Positions 35,201 through 48,749 are shown, numbered from the stretch's first letter. The stretch is 64,000 bases of DNA from Pilatotrama ljubarskyi (GCA_022385805.1 MU277725.1:131752-195751), one strand, 5' to 3'. Notes: generated from the sequence alone by a model not told the origin. Made by a program: numbers and translations.

Positions 35201-38200
35201 TCAACACCGCGTTCCACCGGGGCTACAGCGTCGACAAGATCTGGCAGATGACGAACATCGACAAGTGGTTCCTCACGAAGCTCGAGTCGATCTTCAAGAT
35301 GGAGCAGCGCCTCTAGTGAGTATCTTTCATCATCTTCTGTACGTCCTACATGCTAAAGCCGACGTCTCCAGCGACTGCAACATCTCCTCCATCGGTCCTG
35401 AGCTCCTCAGACAAGCGAAGCAGCTCGGTTTCTCCGACAGGCAGATTGCGACCTGCATGAACTCGACGGAGCTCGCTGTCCGTCGTTTGCGCCAGGAGAC
35501 CGGCATCGCGCCCTTCGTGAAGCAGATCGATACGGTCGCCGCTGAGTTCCCTGCCTTCACGAACTACCTCTACACGACCTACAACGGCGTCGAGCACGAC
35601 GTCACGTTCGAGGACTGCGGTGTCATCGTCCTCGGCTCTGGCGTATACCGCATCGGCTCGTCCGTCGAGTTCGACTGGTGCGCGGTTCGTGCCATTCGTA
35701 CGCTGCGCCAGTGCGGTCTCCCGACTGTCATGGTCAACTACAATCCGGAGACGGTCAGTACCGACTATGACGAAGCCGACCGCTTGTACTTCGAGAACAT
35801 CAGCCTGGAGACCGTGCTCGACATCTACGACACCGAGCGTTCGCGCGGCGTCATCCTCTCCATGGGTGGCCAGACCCCGAACAACATCGCCCTCCCGCTG
35901 TACCGCCAGAACGTCAAGATCTACGGAACCTCGCCCGAGATGATCGACACCGCGGAGAACAGGTTCAAGTTCTCGCGTCTGCTCGACGAGATCGGCGTGG
36001 ACCAGCCGCTCTGGAAGGAGCTCTCCAGCTTCGATGAGGCGCACGCCTTCTGCGAGAAGGTCGGCTACCCCGTGCTCGTCCGCCCTTCCTACGTGCTCTC
36101 CGGCGCCGCCATGAACGTCGTCTTCAGCGAGAACGACCTGAACAGCTACCTCTCGCAAGCCACCGCGGTCTCGCGCGAACACCCCGTTGTGATCACGAAG
36201 TACATCGAGGGCGCGAAGGAGATCGAGATGGACGCGGTCGCGAAGGACGGCAAGATGATCATGCACTACATCTCGGAGCACGTCGAGAACGCGGGCGTCC
36301 ACTCGGGCGACGCGACGCTCATCCACCCTCCGCAGGACCTGGACCCGGAGACCGTGCGCCGCATCGAGGACGCGACCGCAAAGATCGGCAACGCGCTCAA
36401 CGTGACTGGCCCATTCAACATTCAGTTCATCGCGAAGAACAACGAGATCAAGGTCATCGAGTGCAACCTCCGCGCCGCGCGCTCGTTCCCTTTCGTGTCG
36501 AAGGTCACTGGCATCGACGCGATCGAGATGGCGACGAAGGTTATGCTCAACCTCCCTGTTGAGCCGTATCCTCACGTCCCGCTCCCTCCGGACTACGTCG
36601 GCGTCAAGGTCGCGCAATTCAGCTTCAGCCGGCTGTCTGGCGCAGATCCAGTGCTCGGCGTCGAGATGGCGTCGACCGGCGAGGTGGCGTGCTTCGGCCG
36701 CGATAAGTACGAGGCATACGTCAAGGCGCTCATCTCGACTGGCATCGTCCTCCCGAATAAGAACATCCTGTTCTCCATCGGCAGCTACAAGGAGAAGCTC
36801 GAGATCCTCCCGTCGGTCCAGCGTCTGCATGCTGCAGGTTACAACATCTTTGCTACCTCCGGCACTGCAGACTTCTTTACTGAGCACGGCGTGCCCTGCA
36901 AGGTTCGTCCAATGGCACGCCGCTCAGAAGACGGTACTGACTCTTCATTTGCAGTACCTCGAAATCCTTGGCGAGGACAACGACCAGAAGTCCGAGTACT
37001 CATTGACCCAGCACTTGGCAAACAACCTGATCGACATGTACATCAACCTCCCGTCCAAGAACCACTACCGCCGCCCGGCTAGCTACGCGAGCAAGGGTTA
37101 CCGTACTCGTCGCATGGCCGTCGACTTCGCAGTCCCGCTGATCACGAACGTCAAGATCGCGAAGCTTCTCTTTGAAGCCCTCGTTCGCAAGCTGCCTCTC
37201 GAGGTTTCGCCCGTGGACTTCAAGACGTCCCACGACACGCACACCTTCCCTGGCCTCGTGAACATCGCGACCTTCGTACCGGACCTCTCGCTCGTCGGCG
37301 ACGACGTCGTGAACGCGACGAAGGCCTCCATCAGCGGCGGTTTCGTCACCGCTCTCATCCTGCCGGTTGGCCTCCTCACCAAGATCACCGACAGGGCGTC
37401 GCTCGAGAAGGCAGCTGGCAACATCGCTGGTCAAGCGTACTGCAACTACGCTTTGAGCATCGCCGCGTCTGCCTCCAACCTCAAGGAGCTCGATGAGGAG
37501 CTCGAGGCGGACGTTAAGTCGCTCTTCGTCCCGTTCCGCTATGGCGATGCAGACAGCCAGATCACCACTGCTGCTGAGCAATTCGCTGCATGGCCGGTCG
37601 ACAAGCCCATTGTGACCGACGCTCGTGGCGCGAACCTTGCACCTATCTTGCTCTTGGCCGACCTCCACAACAGCTCTCTGCACGTCACTAACGTGCAGAC
37701 GAAGGAAGACATGCTGCTCATCTCGCTCAGCAAGAACAAGCAACTCAAGGTTACCTGCGATGTCGCCGTCTACTCTCTGTTCTTCAACAGGGATCAGTTC
37801 CCAGGCGTCACGTGCTTGCCGACCGCCGAGGACCAGAAGTACCTGTGGGACAACCTCGACAAGATCGACATTTTCTCCGTTGGTCGCGTTCCGTACGAGC
37901 TTGCCACCCAGCTGGGCAAGAAGGCATCGGCGGCCTCCGGTATCGAGGAAACGCTTCCGCTACTCCTTAGTGCTGTCGCATCCGGACGACTCACTCTGGA
38001 CGACATCCGTCGCCGACTCCACGACAACCCGCTGCGCATCTTCGCGCTTCCCGAACAGCTCCACACGAACGTTGAGATCATGGTCGGCCGCAAGTCGCAG
38101 TTCCACAAGCGTCAACACTGCTGGTCCCCGCTCGAGGGTACCGTCGTCAATGGTGCTGTGCACCGCGTCCAAATCCACGGCCAGACGGCCTTCCTGGACG

Positions 38201-39534
38201 GTGTGCTCTCGGGTGCGCCTCTGGGCAAGGATCTGTCCAGTGCGACCCTTAGCCACCCGCCTGCCGAGAGGAGGGCGTCGATCTCTGGTGCTCGCCCTGA
38301 GATCGTTGCTCCTGCTGCCAAAGCGCTCGTCGAGGCTCCCGCGCAGACTCAGCTTGCCCCGCCTACGACGGCTGTTTCTTCGACTGGCCTTGCTCCGATC
38401 CACGGTCCGGTCACTAGTGGCCCGATCTTCACCCACCTCCTGCCCCACCCCGCGTTTAACCGCCGCCATATCCTCACGGTCAAGCAGTTCAGCCACCGTG
38501 ATGTACACGACCTCTTCACGCTCGCGCACGAGATGCAGCTGCAGGTTGAGAGGAACGGCACGCTCGATATTCTCAAGGGTAAGGTGCTCGCTACGCTTTT
38601 CTACGAGCCGTCGACTCGTACGTCATCCTCCTTCGACACGGCTATGAAGCGCTGCGGTGGCGAGGTTGTCAACGTTCACGTCGACTCGTCGTCTGTCCTT
38701 AAGGGTGAGAGTCTGCCGGATACGATCCGTACCCTGGGCTGCTACGCGGATGCCATCGTCATCCGTCACCCGGAAGTCGGTAGCTCCCAGCTCGCGGCCA
38801 AGTTCTCGCCTGTTCCAATCCTGAACGCCGGTGATGGCATCGGCGAACACCCTTCGCAGGTGAGTAGCTAAGAGAAGTCGCCAGGAAGTTGTCATGCTCA
38901 CCATCACCGTGTCAGGCTCTCCTCGACGTGTACACTATCCGTTCCGAGCTCGGCACGGTCAACGGTCGGACGATCACCATGCTGGGTGACCTGAAGAACG
39001 GCCGTACCGTCCATAGCCTCGTCACCCTCCTTTCACTCTACTCGGTCCGTCTCAACTTTGTCTCACCGCCTTCCCTCGCCATGCCCGCGAGCGTAGTCTC
39101 TGCTGCGCGTAAGGCGGGTATCCCGGTATATCAGTGCGAGTCTCTCGAGGAAGTGCTTGGGGAGACCGACGTCCTCTACGTGACGCGGTTGCAGAAGGAG
39201 CGCTTCAAGGACGAGGCGGAATGGCTTGCTGTCAAGGATGCCTACCGCGTTGATCATGCAGTGCTCTCGCGCGCGAAGGAAGACATGATTGTCATGCACC
39301 CTCTTCCCCGTGTAAACGGTGCGTCCACCAGCCTCGTATCCCCAATCTCTATATACTGATTCATATTGTAGAAATTGACCCTGACGTCGATTTCGACTCC
39401 CGGCGCGCTGTCTACTTCCGGCAGATGCGATATGGTCTCTTCGTACGTACTTCATTCCTTGAAACCCTTGAAGGTGTAAATTGATCGCGTCCCTGCAGAT
39501 CCGCATGGCTCTTTTGGCCAGTGTGATGGGGTAG
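32272..39534 (+). CDS. URA2: URA2: glutamine-dependent carbamoyl-phosphate synthetase / aspartate transcarbamylase
   Basis: Ten exons join in frame: 32272-32503, 32567-34452, 34509-34697, 34755-35087, 35137-35315, 35372-36902, 36955-38859, 38916-39318, 39372-39442 and 39499-39534, giving 2,254 residues. It performs the first two steps of pyrimidine synthesis. The glutaminase domain has catalytic Cys in FGICLGHQ (near residue 346) and FHPEST. The synthetase starts near 482 ([20 protein letters not shown]) with both ATP-grasp halves (second: [19 protein letters not shown]). The dihydroorotase-like domain lacks the metal-binding HxH signature, as in other fungal URA2. Aspartate transcarbamylase starts near 1945 ([38 protein letters not shown]). 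A Pro/Ala-rich insert (32920-33000) sits inside the glutaminase region. UTP feedback is known for the family but not visible here. Confidence 0.97.
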
Positions 39535-40212
39535 AGGCGGCCGGAACCGACCGATCTAGAGGTCGTCATCTTGGACTTGTCCTGTAGCATCTAACGCGAA
39601 CTCTTGGGAAGTCGACACCGTAGATATGTAGAGGGAAAGCAATCATGTAGAGGGAAAGCAGTCATCAAATCGACGATCTGTAGCAATTGATATTCATGTA
39701 ATCCTCAGGGATATGTGGACCCTTGCACTCTGGTATCCGGTGATGTGTGAAGAACTTCAAGGAGATTCCTGTGCACGAGCCCGCTGGCATGCGGAAGTAT
39801 ACTCTAGTAGTTTTGCGGAAAGTGTGCGAGCGTAAGAACTTTACTGATGGGTTTCTACATGCGTCTTCCAGTCCAGAAGAGAGGTCGCGATGGTCCGACT
39901 TCCGGCGAAACATCGCGCGGCGTTTCGTGATCATCCCATGGACTGCGGGTGTGGCCCTCACGCTGGGCCTTCGAAAGCACGGCAATGTCGAGCATGGAAA
40001 TGTCTTTGACACCTGCAGGCGGTGTTCGACCGTCTCCCGTCATGTCGCACAGCCGCGCAAATCTCAGGCGCACGCTCAGGCCGGAAGGTCCACTGAACTC
40101 TCGCCAACCGTTGGCGCAGGTGTCTACATGAGACCGGCGCCATGGGTCTTGCCATAGGTCGGATGAAGACGTATTGACAGCACGTATGGTTGTCCTGTCG
40201 ACAGCCTCTCAG
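39535..40212. other. 3' flanks of URA2 and HET-1
   Basis: These two genes converge here. The only structure seen is a 19-bp tandem duplication at 39626-39663 in the probable URA2 3' UTR. Confidence 0.45.
39626..39663. repeat. 19-bp tandem duplication, two copies
   Basis: ATGTAGAGGGAAAGCAATC (39626-39644) is followed immediately by a copy with one change (AGTC for AATC) at 39645-39663, about 90 bp after the URA2 stop. Confidence 0.8.
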
Positions 40213-42106
40213 TTATCCTGTTAGCCAGCTTGAACTGTCGTGAAGGAAGCACTGCATCACTTGTCGGATGAGCTCACCAGACGTCGCATCTAGACCATCG
40301 GGGTTACGACGGACTGAAGCAGGATCGAAGGCCATTTCTCTGCGAGCCCATTGTTCTATTGCTTGAAGACGACGATGCTCGGGGCTCTCGGAAGGTGGGA
40401 AGTGTACGGTGGACCATAGAGGTGCAGGCTTCTGCTCATCCGCGAGCAACGGGCTCTGGTTCCACCACGCCGGCCGGACGACGCGGTCTGCGCCGACATG
40501 CACTGCGAATGCAGTCCAGTGGTTCGCCGTCAAGGCTGCTGTGAATACCAGGGGGAGGCGTTGCCCTGGATTGAGGTCAAGGAAGGCCGATGGGGGCACG
40601 GCGGATAATTCATAGCCTGACCGCGCAAGCTCCTTCAGGGTCCAGACGGGTATAACGAGCTTGCATGGAGCAAACACGGGCCTCCTGGACCACGGCTTTG
40701 GTGTGTGATCCTGAGAACGAACCAATATGTGCTGCGCACGATATGCTATGAAGACGGCGTTCCATATGGGGGCCGGTATGGTCTCTCCGAGGCGTAGGGG
40801 GCACTGCATGCACGATGCTAGATCCTCGCGGCTACGGATGAGCACGCAACGTATTGGGTGCACCTGTGTGTCAGTGACGATCCCCGTCCGGGTCTCTGGA
40901 TGATCACTGCGACTTCATATTTAACAGAACGCGAACGCAGGGTGGTTTTTCTTACCTGGAAGGCCGTCGACGTGCCACCCTTGTCTCAGCCATGTGGACC
41001 CGAGTCCCGATTGCCCACGGTCCATTCGTTCCTTGAAAGCGTAGCACGAGAGCCACATATGCACCGTGTTGTTGACAAGGGAGAAGTGCCAAAGTACAAT
41101 GGTTGGCGAAACGGATGAGGGGAAACATTGTCCGAGCGCCATAACTGGAGACGGTGAGAGGGGACCGTTCTGCAGAGATATCAAAAGCACTCGCGAGGTC
41201 TTCCACTGCGACTGACACTATATTGGCCACGTTCCGAAAGTCGCCTGGGCTTCGAGCCAGCAAGCACGACTGTTGAATGTAAGTGACCCCTTGTGGCGTA
41301 GGGAATATGGATGAACGGTACGCCACAACCACCTCGGAGAGGGGACGTTGGGGGCCCCACGCCAACAGGCTGCGATCAGGAGACCTTCTCATGATTTCCT
41401 CTTGCAGTCGTATGAAGGCTTCCGACCCCTCGCCGTAGATTGTAGGTAGGTTGACTCCAAAGATGCCCATGAGACTGTACGCTTGGTCCTCCAGCCTGGA
41501 AGTTTCACGCATGGAAGCCCACGACATGCGTCTGGCGACACTGATCTCGTCCAGAGAGCGTTGCCCCCGAAGGACGGCGGCATCGATACCAGTGATCTCC
41601 TCCAACAGCTTTGCTATAGTCATCTTCGAGGCGAGCGGCTGCCAGTTCATGGACAGGAAGACGACATCTCTAGGGGCAATGAGCTCCTGCAAGGTCCATC
41701 CTCTGGTGAACCATCGGCTCGCCCTGAAGGAAGACGACAGATCAGAGGGATTCTCGCCGTCGTCCGTGTCGTGGAGGTAGGCGTAGCAAACGGTCGCCTG
41801 TGCGTACCACATATACATGGAGTTGATTGCTTCGGAGAGTTCCGCACTGCTCGCCTTGTTTATGCAGCATGTGTCGATCCACAGAAGCTTGAAGCCATGC
41901 GCCTCCGCCCACTGGCAGCACTTTCGGATCTTGTCGGCGACCAGGTCGCGGGGATTCTCGCCGCTCGACGCGCATCGCCGAGCAATGGCTCGGACTGCTT
42001 CAAAGGTCTGCTCTTTCCGGCGCCAGACGTGCGAGAGGATGGCGTATTCCTTTGGAGGTTCCGCGAGTTCCAGCAGTTCCGCTCGGTTCGTAGTGAGGAG
42101 CCACAT
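40213..42106 (-). CDS. HET-domain protein HET-1
   Basis: The first exon (40956-42106) starts MWLLTTNRAELLEL, the start shared with HET-2 (the frame is open to 42175). It carries the HET domain: EYAILSHVWRRKEQTF, KLLWIDTCCINKASSAELSEAINSMY, ATVCYAYLHD, then SRWFTRGWTLQELIAP, SVARRMSWAS and AYSLMGIFGVNLPTIYGEG. HET domains mediate allorecognition and programmed cell death in filamentous fungi. The second part (40213-40863, HPIRCVLIRSRED, IAYRAQHILV) matches the C-terminal region of HET-2. The obvious donor (GTAAGA after PS) leaves phase 2, which does not fit the obvious acceptor, so the junction is unresolved and a lesion is possible. Order and orientation mirror HET-2 in the inverted duplication. 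Confidence 0.85.
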
Positions 42107-43128
42107 CGGTATTCTCTTGACCTTACGAAGGGTGGGACAAATGTGACGCCTGATCTCACTGTGAGCTCGCTGCAATGACGCACCTGAAGACTCAGCGAAG
42201 CAGAGAAGGACACCGAACCGGTGTGACTCTCAGGCTACTGCGGGGAACTCAACAAGATCCCATGTCGGGGGCAAGCCTGGACACACCTCTTGCTGTTTAC
42301 GACCGCAACTAAATGTCTGACGCCACGTCTGACCACCTCGGCAGATAGGCGACATTTCTGATTCCTATTACGGCGTCTCGTGGGTACTTGTGGTCTTCCT
42401 GACAGTTTGACGCTGCTGCCACCACTACGCGTGCCGTCCGCACTCGTATCCACTGGTACACATGCGGCGTACACCAAGCGGAGATCATCTAGTCTAGGGT
42501 AAGGCATACATACCGCTGCCTGGACGAATTGTTACCTATGATCTTCAACGCTGAGCTGCTTGAAGTCTTCGGCACCATCGCCTTGCTGACGGGCGTTAGA
42601 CACGGACCCTGATGTCGATGTTAGATCGCCGATCTGATTTTACCATGCGGGAAGAGCTAATGGTACGAGCAGCACCGTGGCATTGCGGGGCTGAAACGAG
42701 CGGACATTCACATTGCATGAACACGTACATGATAGTACAGCGTTTTTCGACTCACAAAGACAACACAAAACAACACGAACAACGCACGTCGGTACGTACG
42801 TACGTACGCATCGATACTACCCACCCAGAAAGGCGCGGACAAGCGACCCGGAGTAGACACAGGAAGGAACGTCGCCGCGCGAGAAGACCCTACGGTAGCC
42901 TATGTACTGCGATTAGCGTACACTTTCTATACCGGAACTATTTACCAATTAATATGCGAAAGATATATGGACGAGTTCACGTCGCGCCCAGCAGCGCGTG
43001 GGCGCGACGAGGAGGTATGGATGTCACGGGGAGGGGGGGAGAACGTATACAAGATGACGGCCCATGAGGAAGTAGATATAATGTTAGGGCAGGGTGGGAC
43101 GCGAAGGCGGGGTGCGGGCACAGCTGGG
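42107..43128. other. Promoter of HET-1 and 3' flank of AzgA-1
   Basis: No gene was recognised. A (TACG)4 run at 42793-42808 is the only repeat seen. Confidence 0.45.
42793..42808. repeat. (TACG)4 microsatellite
   Basis: Four uninterrupted TACG units. Confidence 0.85.
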
Positions 43129-45835
43129 TTACCGGCTGGGCGCGCGCATGTCCACAGTGGTCATGCTGGCCTTCCCGTGACTGTGCTCGTCGTCGATCGA
43201 AGGCGAACGACGGGGCTGCAGAGGCACGTCCGTCGCCGGGTTGATGGGGCTGCCACGCTTGCCAGCGAGCACCTTCCTGTAAAGACGAACCATTCTCGTC
43301 AGCTTTCGATCCCGCATACACTAGCCAAGAAGAGCACTGACATCCAAGTGGGGACGATACCGCCAGGAGGGATGACCCACGTCTCGGCGACGTCGTAGTT
43401 GGGCGGTGTCAGGCGGCCGCGAGTGATCTTCATGAGCAGCCACGCGGTGCCGTTGATGAGCACGTAGGAGACGATGCCCGCAATGACGCCGTACGCGATG
43501 TTGTACGAGAGCGGGATGATGATGATCGTCAGGAAGGCGGGCACGGCGTCGCCGACGTAGTCCCAGTTGATTTCCCGGACGCTGTGTGAACGATCAGCCC
43601 TCTTTTTTGCTCCACATTAAAATCGACACTCACTTCCTGATCATCAACGAACCGACGATGACGAGCGCACCACCGGTCGCCCATGGCGGGATGGACGCAA
43701 AAATCGGCGCAAAGAACACAGACACGAGGAACGCGAGGCCGGTAACCATCGCGGTGATGCCCGTCTTGCCGCCCTCGGAAATACCGGTGGCGGACTCGAT
43801 GAATGCGGTGACCGGCGAGGTACCCATGAGCGCCCCCATGGAGATCGAGAAGGCGTCCACGCAGTACGCGATCGTTGAGTTCTCGAAGTCGAGCGTGACG
43901 GGGTCGCGCAGGCCGGCGAACTTCGCCATCGAGTACAGGGTACCGGTCGTGTCGAGGATGTCGACGTAGAGGAAGGTGATAAGCGCATACCACACCTTGC
44001 CGTTGCCGTAGTTGTACTGCAACCTAAGTCAGCATATGTGCAAGCGCGTAGTTCCAGAGATACTCACATCGAGGGCGTTCCCGACGTGCTTGAGCGGCCA
44101 GAACGTAACGACTTGCTTGAAAAAGTCGAACATCGCATCACCAGTCTCCGTGTGAGGGAAGTAGGTGACAGCCGTGGGGCGCGGCCACGAAATGATGGAC
44201 GTGATGAAGATGCCGATGAGGATCGCCGCCTTGACGCGGTACAGCATCAAGAACACGGTCAAGACACTACGCGGAAGGAAGTGAGACCGGCCGCTGCTCA
44301 TGAGCGAATGTTACATACCCGCCGACGAAAATACCAAGCCACATCGTGGGGTTGCGCATGACCTTGGTGCCACAGTAGTTCGGAAGGCTGGGATCGATGT
44401 AATCTGAACGTCACGGTGAGTCGACAGCGCAAGAATGGTTGTCGCAAGGAGCATACCTTCAGGCAAACATCCACCCAACCCAACAAAGTTCGTGGTGTCT
44501 CCGCCAATCACACCCAGGCCGCTTGGCGCTTCAAGCACAAGTCAGCACATCGCCAACAATTCCGAGGGACAGCGACGACTTACAAAGGCCGACGAACGCG
44601 ATAAACAGGCCGATACCCGCACCGACCGCCATGACGAGCGACTGGGGCATGATGCGGGCAAGCCATTGCCGAAGACCGAGCAGGGAGAGGATCAAGAAAA
44701 TCCAGCCCTCCATGAAGACCGCAGCCAGCGCCTCCCTATATGAGATGAAACCGGTCCCGTGGAAGCCGACGACCGAATATGTGAACTGCGGACAGAACGA
44801 AGTGTCAACACCATCACCAATACGGAAGGCATAATTGGAATCAAAAACACGTCGAAGCCCCTTAGACGAGTTGGAGCCTCAGCCTCCCCTCGCCCTGCGA
44901 TCGCTCAGGTTGCGATGGCGAGAGCGACTTGTATACCACGATCTCAGGAGGAGAGCGATCCAGACGGCCTCGAGCGGCGTTCGGTCAGATGCTCATGCTT
45001 TCACACCACTGCGCACATACACGCGCCCAAGAAGTGGCATGCATGACAGCCTGGGCCGGACACGGGCGCTTCTCCGGCGACGCACCACGCCGCGAGGTGG
45101 GGACAGCAAGGTGGCGTATCAGGCTCCTCGCGCGATATGCGTATGCACCACGCGGAGCCTGCCATCCGTTATCCGAGACGACGCGAGGAGCCCATCCGCC
45201 ACAGGAGGAATGGAGAGGGAGTGCAGACGGAGCGGAGACTCACATATGCGTTCAGGCCCAAACCTGGGGCCATCCCGACTGGCAGATTCGCAAGAAGACC
45301 CATAAGGAACGACGAGAGAGCGGAGATGGCTGCGGTGGTGGTGATGAGGTCGCGCCGGACTTCGGAGACGCACGACAGGTACGCGGGGTCGCTGACGCAG
45401 CCGTCGTTGGTGGGACACTCGCACGTCCCTCCTGAGTCTTGCAGGATGGAGGCGTTGACTGAGATCTGGCAAAGCTTGAGCACAACATGAGGGGAGTCGA
45501 CGTGACATGGATACTGACGATGTACGCCATTGCAGCCTGTACGGAGGACGCAGTGAGCACTCGGGTGACCATGCGCATTGCACTGAAGACTCACCCATGT
45601 TGTGAGGCCAGCACGGATCTCAGTCTACAACTGCGTCAGTCGTCGCACGCGAAGTCGCTGCAGAAGACGCACCAGGAACCGCGACCCTTCCCGCTCCTTC
45701 GGATGACCGGAGCCCTCCAGACGGAAGTGCCTCCCCACGAAGGAGTCCGCAACCTATAGAAGGCTCAGCGACGTCTTCGCATGGGAGAAAGGCTCGACGT
45801 ACCACGGCGTTGAGTCTGTCTACGAAGCCTACCAT
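43129..45835 (-). CDS. azgA: AzgA-family purine (adenine/guanine/hypoxanthine) permease, copy 1
   Basis: The gene starts with a 33-nt exon at 45835 (MVGFVDRLNAV) and runs through about a dozen exons to the stop at 43129. Blocks in order: [243 protein letters not shown], then a hydrophilic tail. These are the signatures of AzgA-like proton/purine symporters with about 12-14 membrane helices; uptake across the plasma membrane is expected. It pairs with HET-1 on the same strand and mirrors copy 2. Confidence 0.92.
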
Positions 45836-48749
45836 TGCGGAGGCGTGCAAAGATGCGACGAGAGGATGCGGGAGAGGGCAAGAGGGGCCGGACACATTTT
45901 ATCAGGACGGGTCGATAACGCAGGAATCTTTGCCGAGATCCACCAGGAAAATGCAATTTCCCGTCGCAGATAGCCACCTTTATCCAAGCGCCCATCACAG
46001 CACAGCCACGCCTTCCGCCCGTTCCCCGGCACACCCCGACCCCGCACTTTCCTGCGTGCCGACCGCAGCGTCCTCCATTCTCGTATGCGCTCGCGAGGGC
46101 TGTTTGCGTCAAGAGCCTGCAGGGATTTTTTTTTTGTGGTTTGGCATGTACAAGCTCGCACACAGTCCAGGTTTGTACAGTCATGATCGGTCGGCCTGGA
46201 TCGAAATCCAGATCGTCGTCGTGGTATCTTTCTGGTGGCTGCCCATTTGGATCTTGTATCCTCTGCCCCTGGCTGTCCAGATTGACAGCTGCCGCAAGCC
46301 TAGGCAAATATCAGGAACGCTTTCTGGGCGTGCAAGATAGAGGGACTCTCGCCATAGCATTCGCAGTCGTCATATACCGCTCGTTTGTCTCATTTCCTCC
46401 CGTCACCACGCATCCTGAATTCCACGATCCTTAGCCTGCAGGTGAGCCCCACTTCTCTGTACGTGCTCTGCATACCCATGCGAAGATGGAATGAGCCACA
46501 TGCTTGTGGTGGTGAGAACGCACCCCTTGTGCTCGCCGTCTGATGCGAGCGCCCGGACTGATCGCTCGGACCGCGAAGCGCACGCTACCAAACACCGGCC
46601 ATCTGCTAGAATCCGCGTCTTACACCAGATGATGGCCTTGCCTAGCGCTAGCCAGCTGGCAATCAGGTATGGAGAGCCCTGGCAGAACATGTCGTTCTTC
46701 GAGCGCACATGAGCTTCCCGCTTCTGACGCTGATGGACCGCGCACCGTGACCTCGAGCTCAGACCGGAGCTGGACTCTTACTCGGACTGAATTGGAATCG
46801 AAGCTCTTACCACATGCGCCTGGCTGCGCCTGGGCGCAACGGGGTGCACGACGACAGTCGACCGACGGCGACCAGAAAGTCTCCTGCGAAACCTGTTCCT
46901 AGACCTCGCACAAGTGCCTGCAAGTCCCAGCAACGTCTGCGCATCGCGCTCGACCCCCAGGACAACTTGAGGCAGCTTGGAAGGAACGATCGGAAAGCAG
47001 CAGCGCCACCAACAGCATATCGAGGACGATACAGCCGATCGGGCAAGGCACAGAGGTGACACAGACCGGCCGTTACCTGGACGGGTCTATATGGCTTAGC
47101 ATGCACGGACGTAACTGGTGCGTCCCGGCGGGTGCGAGGCTCAGCCTCACGAGACTGTAGTCTGTGTAGAAGAGACTCTTCGGCTTCTAGAAAGCCATGC
47201 AGTGGTCCTTGACGACGTACCGTAACATGCCAGGGATTTTGGTCAGCGGATCGAGCAGGTTAGTACTGCGCGGTACAGGAGTCTCATACCTGGGGCGCTA
47301 TGGTGACCCCAGCTAGACGCGCTCGAACTTGTAAAAGACCAAGTATGGGAGTACGTACGCCCTCCCCTTATCTGGCAAAGCACTTACGTAGGCATCTCAC
47401 AAACACAGGTTGTCCAGCGAAGGATTGACTCTTCTGAAAGTCTTAGGCGATCGTCGCACCAGAAGAGACCACATGTGTTGACGTCCTACTGTGATTGCAC
47501 GGTCGTAGCCTATTGCATCGGAGCCGCCTGCAACGGACATGAGCGTAACTATATAGTCTCGCGATTGACGTGTGAGTCCTTAGCTTGAAGGATGTATCTA
47601 CACGTCCGCTGTCCGCTGAACGTATCTCTCGATGAAGCTTCTTTCTGCTGTTGCGGCATATATAAGGGAGCAGCGGGTGCACACGGTCTTCCATTTGGTG
47701 ATGCAGTTGCCGCCGTCGGACTCTTCCTGTGCGCTGTTCACTCGATTCGCGAGTCCTAAATGTACAAGTCCGTGATACATCGCGTACTGCATTCTCCTAG
47801 CCATCGCCGAGGGCATCATCCTCAAGTCGCTTCGCTGGATTAGAAGCGCCCGCCGAGCGAGAGGTGACTGCGGTCGGTCTGCTGTTTGCATGTATTCCTC
47901 CCTCGCCTTGTAGCGCCACTCATACCAACAACATTGACCGTACTGAACTCTCAATGTATCACATGAACATACCCCGCAGACTACCGGGAGCAATCCCATG
48001 GCGCTGCGGACACCTGCGATGAAAACCCTGTTCGGCACCTGTAATCGCGTTCGCTTACGGCACGCTTATCAGAATCGAGCACGCTATCCCAACAGAACAT
48101 CGCGGTTCACCCGCTCCAACAAACTCAGCAGCGCTGCTTCTGGCTCGAATTGCTCAGACTTGTGAGTGATCGCTTTCTGGGCCATCCGTTCTGGACGAAC
48201 GCTCAGGATGATCAGGATGGCAGGTGGTGCGACATTGTTCGACATTGGTCGATGTCATTCATCCCGAATCATCCGCGCATCCGTAGTTGCTGGAGAGGCG
48301 CTATGGCGGAGGGGCAGCCTCCCGCTGCTCAGCAGGCATTCGTGGCGCCATAACCAATGCATACTATAAGGCAACACGCTCAAAACGATGCGGCCGCGTA
48401 CTCTTGGAGATGCCCGGTGCCGTACCGATCCGACATTGGGGAAGCTTCTCACCAGTGACAAGATATCCGCCTTTCAGCCGCGGGAAGCAGCCGCCGACAT
48501 CGGAAAAGACCGCTCAGCGCTGCCGAGCGGACTCCCAGCGTATGAGGAACGCTGAGTTGAACTCGGTGCACCAGAAGCACCGTGGGCGCGTCCGCTATCA
48601 TCGCTCGCTCTGATCGTCTTTCGCTCTCATCAATGCCCCCCCACAGACGTTGTCACGCTTGAGTGCTCGCGGACATACATATACATGCCCACGCGCGCGA
48701 GTCGCCATCTCTTCCATTTTCGCCGCGCGTGCGCTCATCCTACGCTACT
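45836..48749. other. Shared upstream region of the two AzgA genes, centre of the inverted duplication
   Basis: This 2.9-kb stretch separates the divergent starts of AzgA-1 and AzgA-2. I found no gene and no obvious long palindrome, so the duplicated arms seem to end near the first exons. GATA cores lie just upstream of AzgA-1 (45899-45973). Confidence 0.5.
45899..45973 (-). promoter_or_regulatory. Cluster of GATA-type motifs upstream of AzgA-1
   Basis: TGATAA (minus strand, 45899-45904), CGATAA (45913-45918) and AGATAG (45968-45973) lie 60-140 bp upstream of the AzgA-1 ATG. Fungal purine transport is under nitrogen control by GATA factors (AreA type), so these are candidate sites; short motifs of this kind also occur by chance. 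Confidence 0.3.

Noticed and set aside
35346..36887. Open 513-codon frame on the minus strand
   Set aside because: It is antisense to the ATP-grasp region of URA2; the Arg/Asp/Val/Leu-rich content is the usual shadow of GC-rich codon use and shows no domain.
36559..38871. 770-codon plus-strand frame starting [10 protein letters not shown]
   Set aside because: Its first part is out of frame with URA2 exon 6; only the portion after 36955 is real, as URA2 exon 7.
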